DNA of 64,000 nucleotides from G963662605 sp963662605 (GTDB taxonomy: Bacteria; Bacteroidota; Ignavibacteria; Ignavibacteriales; Ignavibacteriaceae): NCBI GenBank assembly GCA_963662605.1, contig OY759785.1, positions 1,240,001 through 1,304,000 on the forward strand. The letters are read 5' to 3'. Numbering within the stretch: the stretch's first letter is position 1; every line of letters starts with the position of its first letter. A program made the translations under genes and the position numbers. Below, piece by piece: positions 9,947 through 18,039 of the stretch. The notes under the pieces were generated by a model. It ran no database searches. It was given only the letters and a program-made list of their open reading frames with translations, and had not been told where the DNA came from.

Positions 9947-11209
9947 TTACATTCCTAACAATTCTTTCACCTTCCGCATGTTGTCTCTGCGGACTTTCAG
10001 GCGGAGTTCGACTTCGGTGTCGGTGTATACTTCGGTCTGTACTTCGCATATCTGGCGAAGCTTTGGGACAAGGTAGCTGCGTTGATGATCCAATGATGCT
10101 TCCATATACTCGTAATCGGAGTCAATCAATTGCTCTATTTTCTCCCTAAGTTTGGAGATGTTCATGCCCTTTATGGCGGAGAGGATGACTGAATCGGGAT
10201 AATTGTTCATCAGATATTCGATGGTTTCCCGTTTATCAATCAAATCTATTTTGTTGAATATCATGATTTGCTTTTTGTCTTTGCATCCGAGTTCTTCGAG
10301 CGTCTGATTTACAACGCGGATGTGGTCTTCATAAAACGAATTGGAAACATCAACAATGTGCAGAATTACGTCGGCTTCGCGAACCTCGCTTAACGTGCTT
10401 TGGAACGATGCAACAAGATGATGCGGCAGCTTTCTGATAAATCCGACCGTATCGCTGAGAAGTATCGGGACATTTTTCTGTAACTGGAATGTCCGGGTTG
10501 TCGAATCGAGCGTTGCGAAAAGTTTATCCTCGGCAAGTACTCCGGCATCCGTCAGTAAATTAAACAGTGTGGACTTACCGGCGTTAGTGTAGCCGACAAG
10601 AGTTGCTTTGATAACGTCCTTACGCTGTTTTGTCTGAATGGAGCGGTCAGCTTCAATCTCTTTTAGTTTCTGTTTTAAAAATGCAATGCGGTCGCGAATC
10701 AACCGTCGGTCGGTTTCAATCTGTGTTTCACCGGGACCCTTCGTACCGATGCCTCCGAACTGCTTCGACAAGTGCGTCCATGCTCTTGTTAAGCGGGGGA
10801 GGAGATACTGCAATTGCGCGAGTTCAACCTGAGTTCTTGCGGTCTTTGTCTTCGCGTGCGCGGCAAAAATGTCCAATATCAAACCGCTGCGGTCGAGAAT
10901 TTTTCTATTAACAAGCTTTTCAAGATTACGAGCCTGGCCGGGAGTGAGATCGTCATCGAAGATAATCAGATCAATCTCGTTTTCTTCAGCGAGCATAGCT
11001 AACTCTTCAGCCTTGCCTTTACCAAGATAGTACGTGCCGTCGTACTGGGTTTTTTCCTGTATCATGCGCATTACCGTTTCGGCACCGGCGGTTTTAGCTA
11101 ACTCTTCCAACTCGTCAACATGTTCATAGACAATCTCACGCTCGTGAAAGCGTGTTTTTACTGCGACTAAAATTGCGCGTTCTATCTTATTTTGGACAAT
11201 ATCTATCAT
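9947..11209 (-). CDS. hflX: Ribosome-associated GTPase HflX
   Basis: 420 residues, normal for HflX. The N-terminal domain shows YYLGKGKAEEL and the nucleotide-binding subdomain FDDDLTPGQARNLE. The HflX signature GGIGTKGPGETQIETDRR is at 152-169. The G domain has G1 GYTNAGKST at 206-214, G3 DTVGFIRKLPHHL and G4 NKIDL. HflX splits stalled or heat-damaged ribosomes in studied bacteria. The start ATG (11207-11209) gives MIDIVQNKIERAIL. It is transcribed toward the lptD-like gene; whether they form an operon is uncertain because of the intervening palindrome. Confidence 0.95.
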   Translation of the reverse strand: MIDIVQNKIERAILVAVKTRFHEREIVYEHVDELEELAKTAGAETVMRMIQEKTQYDGTYYLGKGKAEELAMLAEENEIDLIIFDDDLTPGQARNLEKLVNRKILDRSGLILDIFAAHAKTKTARTQVELAQLQYLLPRLTRAWTHLSKQFGGIGTKGPGETQIETDRRLIRDRIAFLKQKLKEIEADRSIQTKQRKDVIKATLVGYTNAGKSTLFNLLTDAGVLAEDKLFATLDSTTRTFQLQKNVPILLSDTVGFIRKLPHHLVASFQSTLSEVREADVILHIVDVSNSFYEDHIRVVNQTLEELGCKDKKQIMIFNKIDLIDKRETIEYLMNNYPDSVILSAIKGMNISKLREKIEQLIDSDYEYMEASLDHQRSYLVPKLRQICEVQTEVYTDTEVELRLKVRRDNMRKVKELLGM

Positions 11210-11339
11210 TATAACGAATAAATTCCGGTTTCTATTAAAATTTCAAATGACTTACCCAAAATAGGAAAACTTAGAGGATAGTCCCACATAAACACTACTG
11301 GTCGACGTGAAAACTTGTAACAACTCAATGTCCCTCTTT

Positions 11340-11519
11340 TGTCATTCCGGAAAATCTGCCGCGAAAGTGCTGAACAAGTACGAATTTAAAACGGCAGATT
11401 TATCCGGAATCCAGTTCATAGAAATACTGTTCAGCTTAAAAACATGGATTCCGGACAAATCTGTCGGACTGGGTAAGTAAGCATAGAAGCATTTATGCGA
11501 CAGATTTTCCGGAATGACA
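11340..11519. repeat. Two-unit inverted palindromic element (BIME/MITE-like)
   Basis: A 19-bp perfect terminal inverted repeat, TGTCATTCCGGAAAATCTG at 11340-11358, matches 11501-11519 on the other strand. A second inner pair, CAGATTTATCCGGAATCCA (11395-11413), matches 11445-11463 on the opposite strand with one mismatch. Each half therefore folds as its own hairpin (11345-11410 and 11448-11515) with TTCCGG-containing stems and unrelated loops. The two halves face each other. No transposase is present. It occupies most of the 430-base gap between the divergent hflX and glycosyltransferase genes; I see no gene in the rest of that gap. Confidence 0.8.
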
Positions 11520-11639
11520 GGACATCCATTCACGGTTTTTCTACTGAACTGAATTAATGCGAAATAAATGCATATTTAATATTTATCGTGTTTTAGTAAA
11601 TTAGAAGCCTTGATATTCAATAATATTGACAGTGCACGT

Positions 11640-12782
11640 ATGAAAAAGATCGTTATGGTCGGTCCGGCATATCCTTACCGGGGCGGCAATGTACTTTTTG
11701 TCTCACATTTGTATGAACTCCTCAAGGAGAAATACGACGTGAAGGTATACAACTATAAAGTTTTGTATCCTTCCTTCCTTTTTCCGGGCACATCGCAATA
11801 TGATAAAAGTGATACACAGATTAAAAAAGTCCCGAACGAACGCTTAGTTAACTCGATGAATCCGTTCAACTGGTTCAGTGTTGCCCGGAAATTAAAAAAA
11901 GAAAACGCCGATCTTATTATTTTCAACTGGTGGCAGCCGTATTTCGGACCATGTCATTTTACGATTTCGTATCTGCTTAAAAATAAGTACAAGGGAAGAA
12001 TGATAAGTTTTCTGGAAAACTTCATATCACATGAAGAGAATCCGGTTGATAGCGTTCTTACCAAAATCGGCTTAGCCAATCAGGACGGCTACATGACGCT
12101 TTCGGAAAAAGTTAAAGAGGATGTGGCTGCCGTTTATCCGGAAAAACCCGTTTACCGCAGTGAACTGCCGCCATACGACTGCTACACCGGAGGTAAGGAA
12201 TCGCAGGGTAAAACCGAATTCGGTTTTTCGCCCGATGATAAAGTGCTTTTATTTTTCGGTTATATAAGAAATTACAAGGGCGTTGATGTTCTGCTGCGCA
12301 GTATGCCGGCACTTATTCAATACGACTCCAAAATAAAGCTGCTCATTGTTGGCGAATCGTATGAGGACATCTCTATCTATACTTCGCTGATAAAAGAACT
12401 CAAACTTGAACAGCACGTTAAGCTGATAAACTTATTCGTTCCCAATGAAGAAGTTGGTAAATATTATCAGATAGCAGACCTTGTTATCCTTCCTTACAGA
12501 AGTGCGACGCAGAGCGGTATTCTGAATGTAGCATACGGTTTTAGTAAACCCGTGCTGGTTACGGATGTCGGTGGATTGAAAGAATATGTTCAGGACGGTA
12601 AAACCGGATTGGTCGTAGCACCGGAATCACCCGAAGCAATTGTTGAGGGCGTGAAAAAATATTATGCGCTCAGGGATACTGTTGACTTTGCGAAGAATAT
12701 AGCTTTATGGGCGGATACGAATTTGTTCCGCAAAATTCCGGAATTTATTGAGGACTTCCTAAAGAGAACCGGCAAAGCTTAG
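11640..12782 (+). CDS. GT-B fold glycosyltransferase, family 4-like
   Basis: 380 residues from the ATG at 11640 (MKKIVMVGPAYPYRGG); an in-frame ATG 30 bases upstream lacks family-like sequence before the Rossmann strand, so I prefer the inner start. The C-terminal nucleotide-sugar half has LLFFGYIRNYKGVDVLL, LLIVGESYE and the donor-binding loop SGILNVAYGFSKPVLVTDVGGLKE. Likely a cytoplasmic retaining transferase adding a sugar to a lipid-linked or surface glycan; donor and acceptor are unknown. The stop overlaps the stop of the convergent small gene by 4 bases. Confidence 0.85.
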   Translation: MKKIVMVGPAYPYRGGNVLFVSHLYELLKEKYDVKVYNYKVLYPSFLFPGTSQYDKSDTQIKKVPNERLVNSMNPFNWFSVARKLKKENADLIIFNWWQPYFGPCHFTISYLLKNKYKGRMISFLENFISHEENPVDSVLTKIGLANQDGYMTLSEKVKEDVAAVYPEKPVYRSELPPYDCYTGGKESQGKTEFGFSPDDKVLLFFGYIRNYKGVDVLLRSMPALIQYDSKIKLLIVGESYEDISIYTSLIKELKLEQHVKLINLFVPNEEVGKYYQIADLVILPYRSATQSGILNVAYGFSKPVLVTDVGGLKEYVQDGKTGLVVAPESPEAIVEGVKKYYALRDTVDFAKNIALWADTNLFRKIPEFIEDFLKRTGKA

Positions 12783-13168
12783 TCTTTTGGTTCTTTCGAT
12801 TGGCCGAGGATGTGATGTTTTAACAGGAGTGTTTCAAAGTACTCATCTTCAATACCGTTTGCATTTGCAATAATTTTGAGCCATTCCAATTCTTTACTAT
12901 GCATAACTTCATCACTGAAAGCCAGGCGGAACCCGTCATCCAAAAATAATTCCGCGACCTGCCTGCTGGAAAAGAGAATAGGCTCTTCCGTGATATATTT
13001 ATTGGTCATCAGACTCTTCAAGGTGTCTTCGTAAAAATCCTTGCTGAATCCAAACTTCTGCGCTACTGTCCGGATGATGTTTTTTTCATCATCAACTAAT
13101 TGCTCATCTTTACGTGCAAGGATAAGGAGTCCCTTTAAGTAGTTGCTTTTATCGGGAACAGTAAACAT
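12779..13168 (-). CDS. Small all-helical protein, TerB-like (uncharacterised)
   Basis: 129 residues from the ATG at 13166-13168; a TTG 15 bases upstream would add five residues. No signal peptide or membrane segment. The sequence (NYLKGLLILARKDEQLVDDE, later FRLAFSDEVMHSKELEWLK) has the helix-turn-helix layout and acidic pattern of TerB/DnaJ-associated helical domains, where a first helix pair with a conserved Asp/Glu is followed by a second similar pair. The resemblance is suggestive only. It ends inside the end of the convergent glycosyltransferase gene. Function unknown. Confidence 0.7.
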   Translation of the reverse strand: MFTVPDKSNYLKGLLILARKDEQLVDDEKNIIRTVAQKFGFSKDFYEDTLKSLMTNKYITEEPILFSSRQVAELFLDDGFRLAFSDEVMHSKELEWLKIIANANGIEDEYFETLLLKHHILGQSKEPKD

Positions 13169-13285
13169 AGTATCATCTTTCAAAATTCATCCACTGAAAA
13201 TATACCTTTTTCATTAAACAAAAAGCGCATAATTATTAATTTATTGTTAGAATGTTTAGCGCATTCGTTTTATATTCAGAAATCT

Positions 13286-13421
13286 TACCGCAAAGTACGC
13301 GAAGTACGCCAAGCATATTTTTTTAGCGTAAAGTCGAATATATTATTTGACTGAAGTATAGCAAAAAGCGGTTAGTGTTAATTTAAAAATACTTTGCGAT
13401 CTTTGCGGCCTTCGCGGTTAA
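13286..13421. repeat. Inverted repeat built of 9-bp CGCnAAGnn units
   Basis: The left arm (13286-13313) reads as three consecutive CGC-x-AAG-xx units: ACCGCAAAGTA, CGCGAAGTA, CGCCAAG. The right arm (13392-13421), read on the minus strand, repeats the same three-unit pattern starting AACCGCGAAGGC. About 78 bases of A/T-rich DNA separate the arms. It fills the gap between the small helical gene and the metallopeptidase gene. The arms match a style of intergenic repeat seen in environmental Bacteroidota; no coding sequence is visible. Confidence 0.7.
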
Positions 13422-13423
13422 TC

Positions 13424-14137
13424 TCAGAAGATGCGGGTGGAGTTGAGTTCTTTATCGAGTGCTTTGTAATTGGGGATGTGTTTACCGACTTCATTCCAAA
13501 AGGCCTTTGAATGATTCGGGTGCCGCAAGTGGCACAGTTCGTGAATGATAACATAATCAATCATTTCAACACTGAATTGCAGCAGTTTGTAGTTTAGTGA
13601 TATATTCGCGCGGCGTGAGCAGCTGCCCCAGCGCGACTTCTGTCCGCGTACCGAAACCTTGTTTACTTTAAATCCATACCGCTTGGCGAGTTCAAAGCAC
13701 CTGCCCGGAAGATACTTACGCGCGTTTATTTTCTGGAACTTTGAAAATATTTCGTGCGGTGATTCTTTACTTCCGGCGGGATAGTAAATGTGAATTTCGT
13801 CCCCGACAAATCTGCATAGGTATTTTTGTCTGCCTGCTTTGGGAAATAAAACAGGCGTGAAGCTTTTACCTCCGTAGAGGAACTGTTTTTGCTTTGGTTT
13901 TAATGAGTCTAAGTGCTTTTCTAACCAGTGGATATTTCTGCTCAGGAAGCGCTTGCCCTCTTCAATGTGAATGCCATAGGGGACAACAATTTCCAGACTG
14001 CTTTCCTTGGCGATACGAAGCTGCATCCGTTTAGCTTTCAGGCTTGAGCGCAGGACATAATGAATCTCAACTCCCTGTACAGTAATTGTTCCGGTTTCCT
14101 TTTGTAGAGAAATAGATCTTCGCGTAATGCCGAACAA
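13424..14137 (-). CDS. YgjP-like (DUF45) zinc metallopeptidase
   Basis: 237 residues, normal for the YgjP/DUF45 family. It has the family signature RGQKSRWGSCS (164-174) and the zinc site HELCHLRHPNHS (199-210: H199, E200, H203, with further His 206 and 209). This is a minimal cytoplasmic zincin; the physiological substrate is not known. The start is a TTG immediately after the cysS stop, with AGGA 5 bases before it, which indicates translational coupling with cysS. The next possible Met (residue 38) would remove conserved N-terminal strands. Confidence 0.88.
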   Translation of the reverse strand: MFGITRRSISLQKETGTITVQGVEIHYVLRSSLKAKRMQLRIAKESSLEIVVPYGIHIEEGKRFLSRNIHWLEKHLDSLKPKQKQFLYGGKSFTPVLFPKAGRQKYLCRFVGDEIHIYYPAGSKESPHEIFSKFQKINARKYLPGRCFELAKRYGFKVNKVSVRGQKSRWGSCSRRANISLNYKLLQFSVEMIDYVIIHELCHLRHPNHSKAFWNEVGKHIPNYKALDKELNSTRIF

Positions 14138-14138
14138 C

Positions 14139-15551
14139 TTAGTCCTGCTTCTTGTAGGTAGTCTTTTCCTTGGAATCCTGAAGAATGATACCGAGCTTTT
14201 TCAGTTCATCGCGGATAAAATCCGACATCTGAAAATTCTTTGAAGCCTTTGCCTGAGTCCGTACACTAAGAAGTAATTCAATAAGCTCGCTTTCCAATGT
14301 AGGATCTGTGGTGTTAGTTTTTTCCAACTGTACTACGCCGAATATGCCGATAACGATTTTTTGAACGAAAGACATGATCTCGTTGACAAATTCCTTCGCA
14401 GGATTTTCAGTCTCATTCAGGACTCTGTTCGCATCGCGGACAAAATCAAACACAACGGCAAGTGCCCGCGGTGAATTAAAATCATCATTGAGGGCTTCTT
14501 CAACGGATTGATAGTAACCGGCGAGATTGAAGTCGGGCTGATTGCCTCCGCTCACTGCCGATTGCTGAAGGTCGAGAAGTCTTTCATAGAAGTTCTGGAC
14601 TTTCTGTAAACCGCGTTTGGAGGAATCCAATCCCTCGCTTGTGAAATTGAGCGGCGCAGCGTAATGAGTCTGTGCAAAAAAGAAGCGGACGGTTTCCTTT
14701 GAATACTTTGCAAGAATATCGCGCGCGGTGAAAAAGTTGCCGAGTGATTTGGACATTTTTTCATTATCAATATTCAGAAATCCGAAGTGCAGCCAATAGT
14801 TTACAAATTTTTGTCCGGTTGATGCTTCGCTTTGCGCTATTTCATTTTCATGATGCGGGAAAATCAAATCACTGCCGCCGGCGTGAATGTCGAACGTTTT
14901 ACCGAGATGCTTGCAGCTCATTGCAGAGCACTCAATATGCCAGCCGGGACGGCCTTTGCCCCAAGGACTTTCCCAGAATGGTTCGCCTTCTTTGGCGCCT
15001 TTCCATAGAGCAAAGTCAAGTGGACTCTTTTTAGCTTCGTTTACTTCGACTCTCGCGCCTTCCATGAGGTCGTCAATGTTTTTACCACTCAATTTGCCGT
15101 AGGTTTTAAACTTGGATATTTCATAGAATACATCATTACCCGATTGATATGCCGTTCCGTTATCAACAAGACTTTGAATCAGCGCGACAATATCTTCGAT
15201 ATGTTCAGTCGCTCTGGGATAAATCGTCGCCGGTTTAATGCCGAGTGTGGTTATATCTTTAAAGAACTCATCCGTGTACGTTGTCGCGACTTGCTGTGCG
15301 GATGTGTTTTCTTTCAATCCTTTTTTAATGATCTTGTCGTCAATGTCGGTCAAGTTCATAACGAACGTAACCTCATAGCCGAGATATTCAAGATATTTTC
15401 TAATGAAATCCGAATTGATAAAAGAACGTGCGTTGCCGATATGGAAAAGATCGTAAACGGTCGGACCGCAGACGTACATCTTGACCTTCCCGGCTTCGAG
15501 TGGAATGAATTCTTCTTTTTTCTTTGTCAACGTATTGTAGATTGAAAGCAT
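14139..15551 (-). CDS. cysS: Cysteine--tRNA ligase
   Basis: Class I synthetase attaching cysteine to tRNA-Cys. It has the CysRS zinc and HIGH region YVCGPTVYDLFHIGNARS (zinc ligand Cys in YVCGPT), zinc ligands in ECSAMS and HHENEIAQSE, and KMSKSLGNF around residue 265. Length 470 residues is typical. I place the start at the ATG at 15549-15551 (MLSIYNTLTKKKEEF), which matches where the family begins; a TTG nine bases upstream is the alternative. The YgjP-like gene follows with a one-base gap. Confidence 0.95.
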   Translation of the reverse strand: MLSIYNTLTKKKEEFIPLEAGKVKMYVCGPTVYDLFHIGNARSFINSDFIRKYLEYLGYEVTFVMNLTDIDDKIIKKGLKENTSAQQVATTYTDEFFKDITTLGIKPATIYPRATEHIEDIVALIQSLVDNGTAYQSGNDVFYEISKFKTYGKLSGKNIDDLMEGARVEVNEAKKSPLDFALWKGAKEGEPFWESPWGKGRPGWHIECSAMSCKHLGKTFDIHAGGSDLIFPHHENEIAQSEASTGQKFVNYWLHFGFLNIDNEKMSKSLGNFFTARDILAKYSKETVRFFFAQTHYAAPLNFTSEGLDSSKRGLQKVQNFYERLLDLQQSAVSGGNQPDFNLAGYYQSVEEALNDDFNSPRALAVVFDFVRDANRVLNETENPAKEFVNEIMSFVQKIVIGIFGVVQLEKTNTTDPTLESELIELLLSVRTQAKASKNFQMSDFIRDELKKLGIILQDSKEKTTYKKQD

Positions 15552-15751
15552 AGCCGCCAAAAATTTTTATAATAATCTTTAAAATACGCAAAGAACAGGG
15601 GAAAGGCAAAGAATTGGGGAACTTCGGAGTCCGGTGCCCTTAGCGCCGATATCACTCTTTACTTCCATATCCATATTTGTCTGATTTGCGGTTTTGCCGC
15701 ATATTGCATATTGATTTTAATTAATTAGTTGGCGATCGGATTTCTGTCTAT

Positions 15752-17749
15752 ATGAAATTTTGGGCAATTGTTATTCTCTTTTGCAGCACTGCATTATATG
15801 CTTCACCGGACTCTCTTATGCACAGGAGCGGATCGCCGGATTCACTTATGCAAAAAGGCGGACATCAGGATTCGCTCGCGATGCAGAAATATGTGCCTGA
15901 TACAACGGCCGCAAAAAAGGTTGTTGATACTACGCGATTTGTCCTGCCCCGCGCTCTTTATACAAATAGCAGCTTTATTACAGATTCAACTTTTCTCTGG
16001 AGTGATTACCGATTTGCAGGAGATGTGCTTTTAATATTTCCAGCCACATTCAACCGCTCGCTGGGTACATTGGGTCAGCACGAAGAACTGCTGATATACG
16101 GCAGGGGATTTAACGGGATCAGTGTATTTCAGGACGGCCTGCTTTTGAACGATAGGACATCCAATAATTTTGATTTCAATTTTATCCAGACTGAATCAAC
16201 CGATTCCATAGAGATCGCATCATTACCGCGCGGATTTTTATTCGGTGCCAAGAATAATCCGGTCGGCATAAATGTAATGCCCTCATCAAAAACTGTCACA
16301 GCCCCGTACTCACGAATTAAATTTTATCAGGCACCGAACGGCGAAGCAATGCTCGATGCGCGGTTTAATCAGCGGGTGTATAAAAAAGCACAGTTGTCAT
16401 TTGAAATAAGCAACAGAAAGATTGACCAGTCGTACGAAAATTCTGATTATAGTTTATGGGCAATTAAAGCCGGACTTATGGTTCCGCTCAACAACTCCAC
16501 GACCTTCTATACGAATTTTCAACATGACCGCATGGTGACCGGCTTGTACGGCGGGGTAAATGTAGATTCGGTTGCAAAAGAATATAATGACGTAACCACT
16601 GCAATATACTCTCCGATTCAGGCATTCCCCAATTATGCGTTCCGCTACGAAAAACAGCATCAGAATACGGTATCGGCAATGCTGAATTCAACCTATCTGA
16701 ATAGCGCGTTCACATCGCTCCGTTTTTATTTCAGAGATAACCTTACCGAATACCGGGAAAACGAATACAATCAGGATGCGGCGAAGCAAAGAATCGTTTT
16801 TAATCGAGCATCGAAGTCGGAGGGTGTATCATTACGGCAGGATTTGAATTTACCGTTCGGCTCGCTGAACGCTTTCGGCGGATATGAATATACCACGGTT
16901 CAGGATTATTACAATTTTACCCGTCCGCAATCATCTGCATTGTACGCGGGGGCATCACTCAACACGGCAATGTTTGACAGCACTGTTATCCCGGCTGTAT
17001 TCGCTAAGTACTTGAATATCAGCGGCACTGCTTATAAAGGTGCGGGTGCCGACTTGCAATATAACTTCACTGACAAACTCAATGTATATGCAGGTTATTC
17101 CACCTTTGAAAAACAGCGGGAGTATGTCTACGAACCCGAAAAGAATATTATGCATAATGCAGAAATAAAACTGCGTGCGAAATATCCACAGTGTACGTTT
17201 GAATGGAATGCCTTTTATTCAAAAGGAAATAAACTTGCCGACAGCAGCGTTATGGTGAATGCCTACGATGAAAGCGGAACAAGATTTGTCAATGCTAACG
17301 ATGAGCCGGTTACAGGTACAGGCCTTTCGTTAAGTGCACGCTATTCATTTTTGCAATTGGAGTCATCGGTCTCATACCAGAAATCAACGATGGATAACAA
17401 AGCTATAAAGACAGTCCCTGAAATATCCGGCAATGCCGGATTGTATTATCGCGGAATTCATTTTGATTCGAGTCTCGTAATTAAGGCAGGTGTTCAGGCA
17501 AAATTCTTTACGGGCTTTACTCCTTTGCAATATGATTATTTCTACACGCGTACATACTATTCGCCATATGTTAAAGCCATTAAAGCCAACAGCATATTGA
17601 ACATTGTTGTTGTCGGAGAAATCAAAAAAGCGGCGATCGTGTATTTCACCTACGAAAACCTTCTCGGTGCAGAGTATTACATCACCCCCGTTTATCCGGC
17701 CTTCGGGCGCGGCATGCGCTTCGGATTGAGCTGGGAATTGTGGAATTAG
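15752..17749 (+). CDS. TonB-dependent-receptor-like outer-membrane beta-barrel protein
   Basis: 665 residues with a signal peptide (1-17, LYASP) followed by a degenerate Ser/Asp/Gln repeat (DSLMHRSG, DSLMQKGG, DSLAMQK). Residues ~95-170 resemble a TonB receptor plug (LLIYGRGFNGISVFQDGLLLND, SIEIASLPRGFLFG). The remainder is alternating aromatic/polar strands of a transmembrane barrel ending RFGLSWELWN. Without a clear TonB box or a complete plug consensus it could also be a specialised porin. It is a single gene, followed by copy 1 of the palindromic repeat. Confidence 0.75.
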   Translation: MKFWAIVILFCSTALYASPDSLMHRSGSPDSLMQKGGHQDSLAMQKYVPDTTAAKKVVDTTRFVLPRALYTNSSFITDSTFLWSDYRFAGDVLLIFPATFNRSLGTLGQHEELLIYGRGFNGISVFQDGLLLNDRTSNNFDFNFIQTESTDSIEIASLPRGFLFGAKNNPVGINVMPSSKTVTAPYSRIKFYQAPNGEAMLDARFNQRVYKKAQLSFEISNRKIDQSYENSDYSLWAIKAGLMVPLNNSTTFYTNFQHDRMVTGLYGGVNVDSVAKEYNDVTTAIYSPIQAFPNYAFRYEKQHQNTVSAMLNSTYLNSAFTSLRFYFRDNLTEYRENEYNQDAAKQRIVFNRASKSEGVSLRQDLNLPFGSLNAFGGYEYTTVQDYYNFTRPQSSALYAGASLNTAMFDSTVIPAVFAKYLNISGTAYKGAGADLQYNFTDKLNVYAGYSTFEKQREYVYEPEKNIMHNAEIKLRAKYPQCTFEWNAFYSKGNKLADSSVMVNAYDESGTRFVNANDEPVTGTGLSLSARYSFLQLESSVSYQKSTMDNKAIKTVPEISGNAGLYYRGIHFDSSLVIKAGVQAKFFTGFTPLQYDYFYTRTYYSPYVKAIKANSILNIVVVGEIKKAAIVYFTYENLLGAEYYITPVYPAFGRGMRFGLSWELWN

Positions 17750-17757
17750 AATAACCG

Positions 17758-17857
17758 CAGCCCTCAACCCTAGCCCTTCTCCCCGAGGGAGAAGGGAAAT
17801 CACAATTAAAATATTTTCGTTTCCCTCTCCCTCTGGGAGAGGGACCGAGGGTGAGGG
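17758..17857. repeat. C/G-rich palindromic intergenic repeat, copy 1
   Basis: The left arm begins CCCTCAACCCTAGCCCTTCT and folds on itself (CCCTTCTCC against GGGAGAAGGG). An A/T spacer follows. The right arm has CCCTCTCCC against GGGAGAGGG and ends ACCGAGGGTGAGGG, which is an imperfect inverse of the left end. Copies 2 (20098) and 3 (20670) have the same plan. The rest of the 290-base gap to the SIR2 gene shows nothing recognisable. Confidence 0.85.
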
Positions 17858-18039
17858 TTTTGGTATTACTTTAACAATTAATTTCACAATAATTCCCTTT
17901 ATAGAAACTTAATAGTTCTCATTGATTTTCTTCCGCTACTTCCTTAAGTTGCACCTACCTGAATTTGCTGTTGTTATTATACTCTCCATTTACACTTCCA
18001 TATAACGCAGCCCATCTAAACACATAATGGTATATATCT

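Noticed and set aside
11340..11519. Complete insertion sequence
   Set aside because: Inverted ends are present but no transposase frame and no target-site duplication that I can identify.
11342..11533. Minus-strand open reading frame of 63 codons
   Set aside because: It lies entirely within the paired-hairpin repeat and translates the palindrome; no protein features.
17384..17887. Minus-strand open frame of 167 codons at the end of the outer-membrane protein gene
   Set aside because: It is antisense to a well-supported gene and its start region is translated repeat copy 1 (PSPSVPLPEGEG pattern).
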